Notes: generated by a model not told the origin, from the sequence alone. A DNA stretch of 64,000 nt from Hoplostethus atlanticus (GCA_034670405.1 JAXDDX010000051.1:2489001-2553000); one strand, 5' to 3'. Positions 12,901 through 36,070 are shown, numbered from the stretch's first letter. Made by a program: numbers and translations.

Positions 12901-14451
12901 AGAGGCAGTTCAAGCTGAAGCAGTTGAAGCTGCTGATGTAGCAAATGAGGAGGAGCCCAAATCTGTTGCTGTTGATATCCTCATAAAGGAAGTGGCTGAT
13001 ACAAAATTTGCAGAAGCTCCAGATGCTGAAGAGGTGATTACAGAGAAGACACCTGTTCCTGCTGCAGTAGAGAAGGAGGAGGAGGCTGCTGCACCTCCTT
13101 CTGAAGATGCCACAGTTGCAGCTCCTGTAGTGGAGGAGGTGAGAGAGGTTGCCTCTTCTATGGAGGCCTCCCCAGAAGAGGCTGCTACCCTGATTGAAGA
13201 AGCTGCTCCAGCTGACAAGTCCCCTGATGCTCAAACATCAGTGGAGGAAGCATTAGTTGAAGCCCTGGCAGAGCCAGCAGCAGAGGAGGCAGACCTGGAT
13301 GTCCTTTTAGCTGCTGAACCAGATTCGACATCAGAGGCACCACTAAAAGAAACCAAGCATTGCCACTCCTGCCACTCTGCTACAACATCAGAAGAGGAGG
13401 TGGCACCACCTGCTGCCTTGGGAGAGGAAGTGCAGGTGGTGGTCCAAGTGACCATTGACAGAGCTGTGGATGTAACAGAGGAAGCCACGGAGGCAGTGCC
13501 ACAAGTGGAAGGACAACGTAAGAACATACTTGCACACAAATATGTTTGTGGGCTTGGATTTGTTTACATTTTCTGGTATTTTGGGATCCTCAGGTGTGTA
13601 GGACAGACAAGCACATATTACAGAGAGAAACAGTGTGTAGTAGCCTACATCAGTGGTTCTCAATCCAGTCCTCAAGGACCCCCTCTCCTGGTGGTTTTAG
13701 CTCCAGCCTTACTCAGGCACACCTGAACCAATTAGAGGCTTCAGGTTTTCATGATACTTTAATTGGTTCAGGTGTGCCTCATGAAAACCACACATGGATT
13801 ATCACGTATTATTGCTGTTCCATTTTGTCTTTCAAATACAGCATCATCAGAGTCTTCCCCTGTATTTGGCTCTGACCAAATCTATTATTTTTCTGCCTAT
13901 ATCCACAGAGTCACAGGTGTCTAACTGGACTGTAAAAAGCTGCTCAGTGATGTAGTACAGTTGAGAAGGTAAAGAGTTAAAAATAGAAACACAGCTGTCT
14001 ATAGGACTCTGCATAGAACTAGCGATAGTAGAATGGACATCTCCAAGATAGGTGCTCTTCTTCAACAGCCACATTTTAGATGTCCCACAGATGAAGAGGA
14101 TGGTGTGAATCATATCCACTCACACACTTTCCTCAGAGCTCGCCACAAATTTGCCAATAGGGATAAAGAGGATTAGTAGTAGTAGTCGCCACAAATTCTG
14201 CTATTCACAGATGTATAAAATATGTCCATTCTACTCATTCTAATTCTATGATAAGAACCAAATATCGGTTCCTAAATCACTTGGTAATGCATTGTAAGAT
14301 TCTGTATTTCTATAAAACCAAACTATTGTTGTTTTTATGTGTTTCAGCCACAGAGACCATGGCGGTGGTGACAGCCCAGTCAGGAGATGATGACAGACAG
14401 ATGTGCCTTCTGGAACATTCACCTATCCATCAATCAAGCCAGGATGACTAA
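5093..14451 (+). CDS. mgarp: MGARP, long isoform using alternative 3' exons
   Basis: Exons 5093-5165, 7985-8085 and 8426-8498 can instead join 12699-13517 and 14348-14451, giving 389 residues. All phases agree: exon 3 leaves one base, the exon at 12699 begins AG after a polypyrimidine tract, and its GTAAG donor at 13518 leaves one base that fits the next exon. The long exon encodes a fresh acidic tail rich in Glu, Ala and Val (for example VEEAVQAEAVEAADVANEEE). The final exon adds a 34-residue end (PTETMAVVTAQSG...SSQDD). The protein keeps the same targeting and membrane segments but replaces the Ala/Glu tail with a longer one. That both tails belong to one gene is inferred from phase, composition and position; a transcript would settle it. 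Confidence 0.65.
9984..10006 (+). repeat. C-rich homopolymer tract in the MGARP short-isoform 3' UTR
   Basis: Two runs of C separated by one T lie about 80 bases after the stop codon. They are low complexity and not coding. Confidence 0.8.
11273..11278 (+). promoter_or_regulatory. Polyadenylation signal, MGARP short isoform
   Basis: The AATAAA in 'gttcaataaagacattgtca' is about 1.36 kb after the short-isoform stop. It supports the exon at 9433 being a true terminal exon. Confidence 0.6.
13650..13800. mobile_element. Short non-autonomous DNA-transposon-like element with 20-bp inverted repeat
   Basis: It begins with 'cagtggttctcaatccagtc' and 'ctcaaggacccc', a start seen in a common fish hAT-like repeat. 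It contains a perfect 20-bp inverted repeat (13715-13734 against 13760-13779, core CACCTGAACCAATTA) with a 25-base loop. It lies in the MGARP intron before the last exon and has no coding capacity. Confidence 0.55.
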
Positions 14452-15206
14452 TGAAAAGAACATGAGGAGAATTTGTTATAGGTTAAATTAATGATGTGTC
14501 CTTTCATAATGCTTTATTAATGTTCTAATTTTCTCTTTCTGTTTCTGTCCATATTGTATATTACAGCAGGAGGCCACCTTTGTAAAGTTTTGGGTAGTTG
14601 CACTCCCACTGTTTATCCCTGTGGAGTGAAATATATTCCCATTATGTCTCACTTCCTCCAGGTGCCACTGTTGCAAAATCTTTTCATGACCAGTTGAACT
14701 TAAATTTCTTGATAGACAGGGTAATTGGAAGAATGGGGGGTGATTAGTTTTCTGCTGCTCTAATGCAATGTTAGAGTTTTTCTGATTAAAGGGTGGATAT
14801 TTGCTTAATTATGATACTTAATTACCTACACCTAGCAATTCTAACAAATGTTGTTTATATTATATTTTTTTTGTCCCCCTGGGGTCCATATGCATAATAT
14901 GATAATGTTTGTGTGTAGAATGTATAATGTATATGTGCTTACAATACAATCATTGTCTATATTTTACATGTTACATCAAAGGATGGATAACTGAGAAACA
15001 ACTTCAGATTAACTTGTGTAAATTGATTCAGAAATATTCAGTTAGACGTTTATATTTCCATATAACACACTTCAAATTCTATATGAGTTGTGTATAGTTA
15101 ATTTCAAATATCTTTGTTAGTGCACTACCCAGAGAAATGAGTTCTTATTCACTGATCTGGAATGTAAAATTATAGTGCCATCATGTTTTTGTGCAGACAC
15201 TTTTTG

Positions 15207-15212
15207 AATAAA
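15207..15212 (+). promoter_or_regulatory. Polyadenylation signal, MGARP long isoform
   Basis: The AATAAA in 'tttttgaataaagaggtaca' is about 760 bases after the long-isoform stop and before the ELF2 upstream promoter. Nothing else is recognised in 14452-15600. Confidence 0.55.
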
Positions 15213-15599
15213 GAGGTACATAAACAGCGTCAGCTGTCCATGAAACTATTCTTGTGCTGAAACAATTGTTACTAATTCTCATTCGTATATGATTACGAGG
15301 GAAACGTTGTCGCACTGTGCTGGTGAATGTCAGTTCATTGACCATTTGGTGGAGACAAATACCTTTAGTTCATCTGCAGGGTAAGATTTTCGTTATTAGC
15401 TTTCTAGTACGGTTTTGATAAGACTTGCGACCGTCATCACCATGGGTCTAATTGCTCTAAAACAAAGCAAGAAGTAAGGAAATAAATCTAGACATGTGGT
15501 CAAACATAAGCTACAAATTCAGTGGTTATAGTGTATGGAATAGAGAAGGAGTTTGCAAACAAAATAAAAAGTCGTGTTAACAAAACGCTGGGAAACCAA

Positions 15600-16035
15600 A
15601 GAAAGGAGTTCATTCCAAAGAAAGCTCGAATGGTTTATTCCACGACCTGACGTCACGAGTGTCATTCGCTAGAACAAGCAAGCAAACTGACAACTGGCTT
15701 TGACCTGGATCAGTCTTCATTGGAGGAGGTGCAGCCCCTCTTCACGAGCGATTTGTGTATGTTTATTTATTGTCCCATATCAATAACAGAAGCGTCAGGG
15801 TTGCATTGTGTTTGTAATCATCCGTCTGGGTCGTTTCGGGCTCCTCATCATGGAGACAAACAGCCAAACAACAGCTAACGTGAGATGAGCTAGCGTTAGC
15901 CTCGGGACTCAAGCTTGACAGTTACTGGATGTCACACACAGACAGCGCGATTGCATTAGCCAGCCAGCTAACGTCTACTTGTTGCCTGAAAACTAAGTTG
16001 TTGCTCCATCACTGAGCAAAAACAACACTTTCAAG
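15600..16035 (+). promoter_or_regulatory. elf2: Putative ELF2 upstream promoter and non-coding first exon
   Basis: A full palindromic CRE (TGACGTCA) stands at 15648-15655. The stretch to 16035 holds repeated 'agctaacgttagc'-type words common in fish gene starts, and ends at a strong donor (CAAG|GTAAGTTC at 16035/16036). It would splice to the coding exon at 21903. The 5' end of the transcript is not visible from sequence. Confidence 0.5.
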
Positions 16036-17412
16036 GTAAGTTCAGGTGAGCTAACCTAACGTTCGCCAACATTAGCCGCATAGTTTGTAATTTCTGACAG
16101 CTTGTTAGAGCTAACTTAGCTAGCTAACGTTAGATAAGTGAAGTTAATGTCATTGTAATATTATGCCGCTTATAGCAAATTACTTGAGTTTGTGTGCGAG
16201 TTTGTGTGCGACGTGCGCTCAGAAATTGTGGTTATGGTGCTTATTTGGGTCTTTGCGCAGAAAGATTCATAGCCATCTAGGTTAACTACATTATTTATCA
16301 AATGGAAGAGCTGGCTAGTAATTCATTGATTAGCCCTTCTGCATTGAAGAGCAAAGGCAACAACAAACTCCCTTTCTGGCTTGCTGTGCATGCCTGACAT
16401 AATCTTGCTGTTACACCCCTCTCATAGCTCTCCATGTGTAACCAATTCAAACAGGCGGCCAGCCAACGGAGTGACAGCGAGCAGGGGTGGTTCTTGTCTG
16501 TAGCAATTTAGACCTTTGAGCTAAGTACATTGCCTTTCTGTATGTAGTAGGGTTATTCCTCTAAGCAAGCTAGTTTAGTTTCAATACAATTACATTGACA
16601 TTGTTGAATAGCAAGTGAATTTAAAATATTGTTTAGTGGCAAGATAATGTAGTGCCAGGTGGTGAGAAATGGGACAGTGACGCTGGTGCTATGCCAGCGT
16701 ATTATGGTAAGACTCTGTGTTACAATCTTGTGAAGTTTTCTACATTGCTTGCTGAAAATGTTGGTCTTGAAACTGGTCTTGGAACTTGCTTCCCTCCCTG
16801 TGTTTTGTCCTTTTGTCACCCATAAGCCTAATTTTATTTATTTATTTGCACAGTTTATTGTCGACCCCATCTTGACCGTCTTTACTGGTCATGGACTGGT
16901 CATCAATATGCTTTAGCAGTTAATATTAAACATAATTCTGAATGGGTGTGTCTTGTAGTAGTGTTTAGCGTATGTAGGCCACCATTAAACCAATGTCTTC
17001 ACTGTGAACTGTTGCTTGAGTGTTTTGTGTTGGAGCTAAAGAGAGAGGCCACTAGGGCAAAGACAGACACAGAGCACAAGGGTTGGGTTACCATGGAGAT
17101 AGGATGGATGGATGGGGGAAAGGAGAGGGGGTGGAGTGCTGATAAAAGTAAACTGATAGTGTCAGGTTCGATTGTCAAACAGTGGGACGGTTGTTGAGTG
17201 TGTGTGTAGCAAAAGGGGATGCACTCACCTGGAGGTTGATTGCCATTAGTCATACTGTGTAATCTCATATGGTAATGTACAGAAGGCCTGTTGTACTTTT
17301 AATCATCTTGGTTACTGCTCCTGGAATGATCCAGCAGATCAGCTGAACAGTATAAATGGAAAATAGCTCAACTTTATGAAGATGTCATTAGCCATTACAA
17401 ACTGAGGCACAG

Positions 17413-17623
<211 letters not shown>

Positions 17624-18300
17624 TGCTCATGTCATCTGTGTGTGTGTTAGAGGGCAGGGCACAAGGCAGGGTGTTGTATCGTTCGCAACAGCCCCGGTTA
17701 CTTGGAACAAAAGCTCTGTTGTTGAAAGATCATGTGATTGTGTGTGTGTGTGTGTTCCACCCTTGTCATGTGATCTGGGGGCAGGGCTGGGGCTAAGAAG
17801 TGCTGAGTCGCTCTGAGAGGTTCCTTCCACCGCATGGAGCAGGCAGCATACAGGCAGAGAGAAGAGGGGGATGGATGGAAAGATGGATGGATGGGTGGAA
17901 AGAAAGAAACCAAGCAAAGGAGAGAAGTGGGATGTCAGACAGAAAGAAGGGGTGTGGGAGAGAGAAAAGTCTTGACACTTTCTCTTTCTCATTCTTTCAT
18001 TCTCCTCCACTTTTTGTGGATTTTTAAACAGCAGCTAAGTGTAGATGTTTTTTGTGCGACAAGGCAAGTTTGGAATACTCTTCATCTTTGTTTGGATTTG
18101 TCCATTGGGATTTCATGGTGGGAAAGTTGGCCTGTCAGAATGAATCTGCAGTATACTGAGCGATCATGAGACTCTCTGACTGACTCACCAGTCGGAATAA
18201 CATTCGTAATGGAGTCAACCTCCTCACCCTTTTTTCACCCAGGTAATATAAAGTTCAAACTACATGCTTATTTGACTGCTCTTGACATCCTTTGTTTATA

Positions 18301-18411
18301 TTACATTTTGGACATTTAGCTGACGCTCTTATCCAGTAGAACAGTAGACAAGCTTATCCTCTAACACCAACATTACAAGCAATCAGCAGTGAGGAGTACA
18401 AGGGTCACATT
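18301..18411 (-). repeat. SINE tail fragment, reverse orientation
   Basis: The stretch 'ggacatttagctgacgctct' followed by 'tatccag' is the reverse complement of the standard fish SINE tail. It directly adjoins the perfect hairpin at 18412. Confidence 0.7.
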
Positions 18412-18466
18412 ATCAATGAAAGGTAAAACAGACAGTTAGCCGCTGTCTGTTTTACCTTTCATTGAT
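18412..18466. repeat. Perfect 24-bp inverted repeat with 7-base loop
   Basis: Bases 18412-18435 are the exact reverse complement of 18443-18466 (outer end ATCAATGAAAGG, inner end AACAGACAG), separated by TTAGCCG. It lies in the first ELF2 intron. It could be a snap-back made by template switching or a stem-loop RNA precursor; nothing in the sequence decides between them. Confidence 0.9.
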
Positions 18467-18709
18467 TCTTTCTTTTGCTTGGAATGTAGTTTTCCGTTTC
18501 ACATGGAAATGAAATGCAAAACTATGTGCAGGCAGTATAATAAAATGGTCTGTTCATAGTGTAGGCCTAATATGGACTTTAAACTGATTTTATGTTTGAT
18601 CTGATTGGTGATATGGCAGCCATCTGCTTGTGTTGGTCTAGTAGGTCCTGTAGTACCTGTTTGAATGCAACTCACAAGTCCTGTTTGAGGGCATTGACTG
18701 TTAACGGAT

Positions 18710-18712
<3 letters not shown>

Positions 18713-18796
<84 letters not shown>
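18713..18796 (+). repeat. (TG)n microsatellite
   Basis: About 84 bases of TG repeat in the first ELF2 intron. A G run at 18847-18858 follows. The remainder of 18800-21900 contains no recognised exon. Confidence 0.97.
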
Positions 18797-18797
<1 letters not shown>

Positions 18798-20179
18798 GTT
18801 TGACCTATTTCTGTTCTCTCGATTGAATATGCATATTCATTTATAGTGGGGGGGGGGGTCCACGCATGCGCATATTTCCATTATCTCAGTAGGCAGACAA
18901 AAAGAAAGAAATAGAGGTCAAGCCAACATGGATAGAACAAGATGAGGAGAGGAAGGACTACAAAAAAATGATCAGAGAAATTGCTCAATGTCAAGTTTAG
19001 TCTCTGGTGGAGGCCCAAGCTGATCCATTCAGTCAGTTTGGTGCCAGTTCATAGACCAAGGGAAGGAGAACATGCAGGCACTACAGCTCTCAAGGACTTT
19101 GTCTGTGCTTTGACGTGCTCTCTTTTCCCTCACTTCCCATCTCTCCGTTTATCTTTCTTTCTGGCTGACTGGCTGTGTCTCTCTCTGTCACTCACTCTTC
19201 TGATCTTTCTTTCTCATGGGGGCAGTAGAAAAATAGATTACAAAAACCTGTGTCCCAATCTCCAAACTGTTTCATGCACTTGCATCACAGCCTGCATCAG
19301 TTAAACAGACAAATAATATATGAAGACCCCGTGTCTATACCAGTCCTATGAGTTTAAATCCATACAGGCTGGAAAAGATTTTAAAAAACCCTGAAAGGTC
19401 TAGGTTAGGCCTTACAGTCAACAAGGGATTGCAACAGATTCAACCTATAGTTGGATACCAGTGCATCGGTTCTGGTGGCACACAACACACACCTTTCTTT
19501 GTTAAGTTTATTATTTGTGCCAGAGAGAAGACAGGGCACAAAAGAACCACTGGATTGTGAAATATTCAAACAAAGCTCATAATGGAAGGAGGAATAGAAA
19601 TGTGGATTGGTGGGAGTCAGTTTATTCCTCTGTAGTCTTCCTCTCTAGGTTCAGCAGCTTGCCCTTTGACTGTAGGAAAATGACTAAAAATGAGCAAAGG
19701 GAGACCCAGGTAAAGTAAGGTGTTATTCTGTCCTGAATCCCCGCCCTCACAATCTGGTTGGGAAATACTGACACTAGCCAACAGCCAAATGGTGGTACAT
19801 TGTGGTTGTGGCAACCAGCCACTTTGACTGATCGATAATAATGTGATACTTTCCCACTGAGCACTACACGTCTTTTCAATGTTGCATCGAAGCTTTAGCT
19901 CTCATATCGCCCAGGATCTTTTTGGCTGTGTATTTCCCAGTTTTAGACCAAGCAGTAAATACATTATTACATATTTAAATGATGCATAAACTGCTGTAAA
20001 TATCAGAAATATGTACCAGAGAAGTCCATATGTACAAGATAATGCTTACATTTCCATAGAATTCTTCTAAACTTTCACTTTTAACCCTATGTAGCCTAAT
20101 TTTAGCCTAGATGCTATAAACCATTTAGACGTCTTTTAAACAGTTAATCAACGTAAAATTGCTCAGTTGGTTATTAAGC

Positions 20180-20390
20180 CTTGCAGGGAAATTCTCTTTT
20201 CACTTCCCCTCTTTCACAGGGAGGTCAGAGTGCAGGTTCAGTTACAGTACACCACACTTGGTAGGGATTGTGTCTTGCTCAAGGACACTTCAGCAGGGAT
20301 GTTTGCTGTTGTGGGGGATATAGAACTCAGGTGCTCTGCTTGAAGGGCGGTCTCCCTACTCATTGTGCCACATTCTGCCCAAAGGATGGA
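20180..20390 (-). repeat. SINE-like fragment, reverse orientation
   Basis: Read on the minus strand it has 'gtgtccttgagcaagacac', the body sequence typical of fish tRNA-derived SINEs, preceded by a degenerate head. It is non-coding. Confidence 0.5.
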
Positions 20391-21902
20391 AATGTTTGTT
20401 TCTTTACCTACTTACAATGGTCTAGGACGTTGCTGCACAGCTCATGCTAATAGGCAAGCTAGTCTAGGTAAACCAGACTCTGTGCGTGGATTTGCCCTAC
20501 TGGTCTACACTCCCACAGCGTGTGAGAGAGACAAGCGCAACTCTGGGAAAACAACCTCTGAGAACAGTATTGGACTGTTTAGCTCAACTTAGGGTCTCAA
20601 GCCTTGATGGCACACACTCACACTGTAGAACCGGTGCAGACAGTTTGACGGCAACTGAAACTGCAGAGCTGTGCAACAGGAAAATATGTGCAATTTTGTT
20701 TTTGTGTAGCCTGGTTCTAAATGCTATGATATGCTTCACTGCTAAACCATTGAGTCTGTAGTGCAGCACATAAGAGCAGGCATCCAGATGCCTCTGTGAG
20801 ATCTGTTGTTTTGGGTTTTGGGTTTTAGCACAGTACCTGTGCATTGACATTAACATCTTCCCATCATAGCAGAATATATAGTTCTATAGGTCAGTGTCTG
20901 CTGTATGCCGTTGAGTAATTGAACAAAGGAGTTCCATTGGAGCTGATGTCATGTCGGTCTCAGTGGTGGAGGGCACACCAGCCCAGCATGACTCATCAAT
21001 TATACAGCAGGTAGAGTTACTGAGCAAGTCTCGACTCAGACACACCGCGTTAGAAGATGTTGTATGATGAGGCAGCTGCAGTAGGCTTGTACAAAATTCC
21101 AAGTTGTCTGTGTCATGCATACATTTCATATATGCAATTTGTCATAACCTTTGGATGAGGCCCAACCATTGAAAATGAACTATAAAATGTTGAAAAATGC
21201 ATGAGTGTTCATGAGAAACAGTTTTCTTAATTCCTGTAAATTACTGTGTCTGTGTGTGTGTGTGTCTGTGTGTGTGTCTGTGTGTGTCCATCTGACCCTC
21301 AATGCTCCTGCCTTACCCCTATATGGCATCCTATTATTGCCCCACAGAGCAGCCTGGAACAGGAAATGAGGGCCCTGTGGTTCTCAGCAGCTGTTACCAT
21401 GGCTCCAGTTCTCTCTCCCTCGGTCTTCCACTGGACTGTGTGTGAGTCAATGAGTTTGCTTCCTGTCAGTCCATAACTTCCTGTATAGGCAGACAGGCAC
21501 TTCCTGCGGGCGAAGACAGAGTATTAGAAGATGGAAGGGGTGTAGGCCTTTACCAAGGCCTTGGACTAGAGTTTGGGGGAGAGTGTAGGCGCTAAGCTAG
21601 GTCCAAGCAAAAGGCAATTTTATTTTGTAAAACATTCGACAGGATGTCAGGAGTGAGCGAACAGGATTCCTTTTCTGCTTTTGCTTTTCTTTTTAGTAAA
21701 GCATGCTGACTCATGCTGGCACAGCATGATAACAATCATTCGTTCATAACAATCATTTTTGACAAAATCAACTAAAACATGTTTTGTTAATCACTTTTCT
21801 CTCTCCAAGGGCCCACTGTTCACCAGACTGGCAGGAGCCACCAGGTGGAGGCGCTGTGGCAAGGCCTTGGCAGTGAGTGCCACTCCTTGAGGAGCATGAG
21901 TC

Positions 21903-32340
<10,438 letters not shown>

Positions 32341-33102
32341 AACGCACAGAACTGTGTGTGCGCACACACCTATCAATACCCATCTCCCATCTTCCCGTCA
32401 TCCTCCCATCTAGCCCCCTTCTGCCAGAGGGTTAGTTTGTACAGCCCTGAGGTACTTTTTCCTCTTATAATAACCAGCAACAGTCTGTGAGACTTTAAAG
32501 ACTCCTCAAGGCCCTTTTTTAAGTCCTTAAACCTGTCTTCACACCTGTCTTTTGACCAGAGCCTTGCTTTTTACCATTTACCACTTTACCATTCTCCCTC
32601 ACAACCACAGAGCAACCTCTTCTAGTAAAAACGTCATGTACGGAGCCCGAACCTCAATGAACCCCTGCAACATAGGAACCCACACAGGACTTTGAAGGGA
32701 CTTTTTCAGAAAGTTAAAGGGACCAACCTTGATCACTACATTTGTGTCCTCTCAATGGATCACTGTCACTGACTCAAACTTTGAAAATGGACAACTTGCA
32801 AAAAAAGCTGAAACACTACAAAACAAGGCAAATAATTAGAACCAACTAAAATGTGAACTGACAAGTGAAAGAAAAAGACTAAATAGGGGATGTAATGAAG
32901 CTGTGCTTTTGTATAGAACATTTGTTTATTATTTTGCCTCTGCAGATGTCGAAACCAGCAATTTATTTTTGACTATCACTGTGCAGATCTATTATGGCTG
33001 GTGCTATGTGAGTCCTACACAAAAGTGAGAGAGAGACCCGTAGAGAAAGTAGAGCTGGGACAAGCTCTTCAAGGAGAGAGATATCAGATAGAAAAAGGGA
33101 TG

Positions 33103-33118
33103 TGCGTGTGTGTGCGTG

Positions 33119-33202
<84 letters not shown>
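33103..33202 (+). repeat. (TG)n microsatellite in the ELF2 3' UTR
   Basis: About 100 bases of TG with some TGCG units, about 0.76 kb after the ELF2 stop codon. Confidence 0.95.
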
Positions 33203-33208
<6 letters not shown>

Positions 33209-33214
33209 AATAAA
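33209..33214 (+). promoter_or_regulatory. Candidate ELF2 polyadenylation signal
   Basis: An AATAAA directly follows the TG tract. Another stands at 33904-33909, so the UTR may be longer. Confidence 0.45.
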
Positions 33215-34254
33215 CTTATATCTACTATACAGTTTACGGAGCAAAAAATAACAGAACAGGCTTAGATTTTAATTCTCACATTTTTCATGTATTGTCTGAA
33301 CAGTAAGCTGACAATTGTTTTTGGCCTGTTTTAATACCTAGTACCAAGCACAGTATTATTGAAAGTAGGGCAACTCATGTTTGTATTTTAGTTTTCCTGT
33401 CTGCATCAGATTGTCAAATGGTCATATGGATTGAATCTCGTAGGTCTTTAGCCACGGATCTACAACATGTTCCTGTTTTGCAGAGCGCTTGGATTTTGTC
33501 CTTCTCGAGTGTCAAGGAAAAACTCTAGGCCTAGGATTTATTTAACAAGGAAAAGGGCCTCGGGTATTTCTTAATTCATTGTTTTCCGCTGAAGTGTGCT
33601 CTCTTCTCCACAACCCTACCTGGGCTGGCTGCATACAAATGCTAAGAAATGCATGCTGCCGTGTCTTTTTCAAAATCCTCATGGAATTATGGGTGCATGT
33701 AAGCTCACAAAAAAAGCCAAGAGTGGAAATGAAGCAAAGTTGTTACCTCCTTATTTGAATTATTAGATGGAGACAAGGACTGAGGCATTGTAAATCCAAC
33801 TGTGGATCCCAGATCACATTTCTTTTTGCTCAAAAACAGGGGGTCAATTTTGCTGGCATAGAATTCTCTAACTGCCGTTTTGGCCCTGCCCCTACATTTC
33901 CTTAATAAAATTTCTTTTTTGGTAATCTTAAAAGAGGGATATAAGAGAGGTGTTTTGCGTTCAGACTGAACTGTTTGTATATTCAACATTTGAAGTATAT
34001 TCTATTTTGTTGTACTCTTGTTTCAAAGTGTATTCAAGTAGATTTTACTGATATATAAAAAGATATTTGAAACCTGAAATTTGTCATTTTTACCCCCCCA
34101 TGGTTTTATGATTTTTATTTTTATTTTTAAAGAAATGATTGTTGCATAGAAGCTAGTGTGTAAAAGTAGGTAGGCATTACTACATGCTGGAAATGGTAAA
34201 CACTACAGCTACAGGGGATGGACAAAATAATGGAAACGCCTAAATATATATGTA

Positions 34255-35228
34255 ACTCAAGTACATAGTTTTTCTCAGTCGCTTTAGTACATTTCTCGAA
34301 TCATCCTTAAGATTTGCAAAACAGTAAGCGCATTTCTCGAAACAATTGGTACAAACAGCACCACACAATGGATTACCTGCAAAAGCCAGTACCTTGCTTA
34401 AAATCCTTAGTTCATCTCTCAAAAGTAAATATTTACGTCAGTGAACATGTCAGTGCCATCAGAATGACAAGTCCTTGTGTCATTGAGTACAAACAAGATA
34501 GTCAAAATGCTTAGCCATGTTGTCAATATAACAGTGTACTGATGGAAACTATGGCGAAGGGTTTGATGGCAATGATTGAAAATACACAAGGCTGCACTTT
34601 TTCTGTCTGGCATATATCAATTCAAAAGACATATACAACCAATAATTGTTCAAATTGTCATAATTGTTAGTCATTTGCCTAAATGTGCTAAAACATTTGC
34701 AAATGGTAACAAAGAGAAATGCTCTTTCTGTTGTGCACAAGAAACAAAATGTTGTCTTGATGACTTCAACTGTAATTCGAGAATTGAGCCAAAGCAACTG
34801 AGAAAAACTGTAGTGAAAGTCAAGATTTACTTGAGATCAATTCAGGACACAAAATAAGTCTAATAGAAATGTATAGAAAATATGCTTGACAGATTATGAC
34901 AACTGGTTCAACCATTTTGCATGTAATGACTTATTCAATGAACTAGTGCCTAGATGTTCTGGGGGGTAAGACTATTCAACAGAGAACCAATATAATACAT
35001 TTTGATCAACATGACATAAACTATTGATAATGTAGGAAACAGCAGACAGTTGGACATAATCATTTGCATGAAAGTGCCAAAGCATTTGTAATTTGTTCAA
35101 AAGAATGAGAAATTACTTTTATGATGTGCACAAGTGACTAGATGATGTGGAGGTTGAACAAGTAGTTTTGAGAATTTCAATTCTGATCTGAGAAAGCGTC
35201 CAAAGCGACTGAGAAAAACTGTAATACT
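34255..35228. mobile_element. Non-autonomous DNA transposon remnant with inverted ends and a duplicated right end
   Basis: The left end, 'agtttttctcagtcgcttt' at about 34267, recurs inverted as 'aaagcgactgagaaaaact' at about 35200-35219. The match continues inward for roughly 55 bases with mismatches. A second inverted copy of the end lies inside at about 34792-34811, and the bases before it (about 34660-34816) resemble those before the outer end (about 35050-35222). No transposase is seen. It lies between ELF2 and NOCT, and the superfamily is not recognised. Confidence 0.65.
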
Positions 35229-35694
35229 CTAATTGTGATTTCATTGTTTCGTTTTAGTCCTTTTTGATGTAGTGTTTCTGTTATTTCGTTACATATCAGG
35301 TTCAACAAAGAAAAGAGGAAGTGAAACGTAGATTTGAAGCTAATCTACACACCCAATAATCTGTTTGGCTGGAACAAAGCCCCATTTTTAACCAGTGATA
35401 ACGCAATGATTTATTTTTCCTCGTCCAGAGTACAATGTAGCACAAACACATTCTATGATACCTTGTCTCTGGTTGCTATGCATGTTTGGCATACCAGCTG
35501 GTTAACAGATATCATTGATACCTAGGCAGAGATAAACGATTTCTACAATTCTCCGTGTTGAGACAGAAATTAAATGATTAGATTAAAAGCTATAAATATT
35601 TGAGCTGCCAGAGTTAAATCCAGTCATAGGTGAAAAGAGATTTGAGTTGGTAGTTAAATACCAGACAACAAAACAAAGGTTTCTCCATGACATT

Positions 35695-35770
35695 TCTGTT
35701 TTACATATCAGGCATTCAGCTGACACGTATCCAAAATGACTAAGTTGCAATGAGTGCGTAACCAGCAGCG
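35695..35770 (-). repeat. SINE tail remnant, reverse orientation
   Basis: The stretch 'ggcattcagctgacacgtat' then 'ccaaaatgactaag' is a degenerate reverse-complement tail. The rest of 33215-36060 holds no recognised gene. Confidence 0.45.
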
Positions 35771-36064
35771 TAAGCTTTATTTCCCAAAGCAACCAAAAGT
35801 GCAAGGCTCAGGGCCATAGTACGGACTACCAAGGAGAGGTTTGCATTGTAACACAAAACTAGGGAAGAGAAGGTTGCCTATATCACTACCAGTTTTTTTT
35901 ACCTGGTAAATTATCTTTTTAGCTGGTATACTTGAGCTGGTATTTTGCTTTCTCTAACTTAGAAAACGGATGTCAGTATTTATCCTTCACCTAATACTAC
36001 ATTGCAAAAGCAGTTTGGTGATCAAGGGAAATATAAACCCCACACAAGTTTACTGCAAAAACAC

Positions 36065-36070
36065 TTTATT
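36065..36070 (-). promoter_or_regulatory. Candidate NOCT polyadenylation signal
   Basis: TTTATT on the plus strand (AATAAA on the minus strand) lies about 0.8 kb downstream of the NOCT stop. It is the most convincing signal between the two convergent genes. Confidence 0.5.

Noticed and set aside
12857..13539. Minus-strand Ser/Thr-rich frames over 12.9-13.5 kb
   Set aside because: These are antisense shadows of the long MGARP exon, explained by its GCT/GAG codon bias.
18180..18242. Short ATG stretch (MESTSSPFFHP) ending at a GTAATA donor in the first ELF2 intron
   Set aside because: The donor is weak, no homologue is known to me and no downstream exon needs it; a cryptic alternative exon cannot be excluded.
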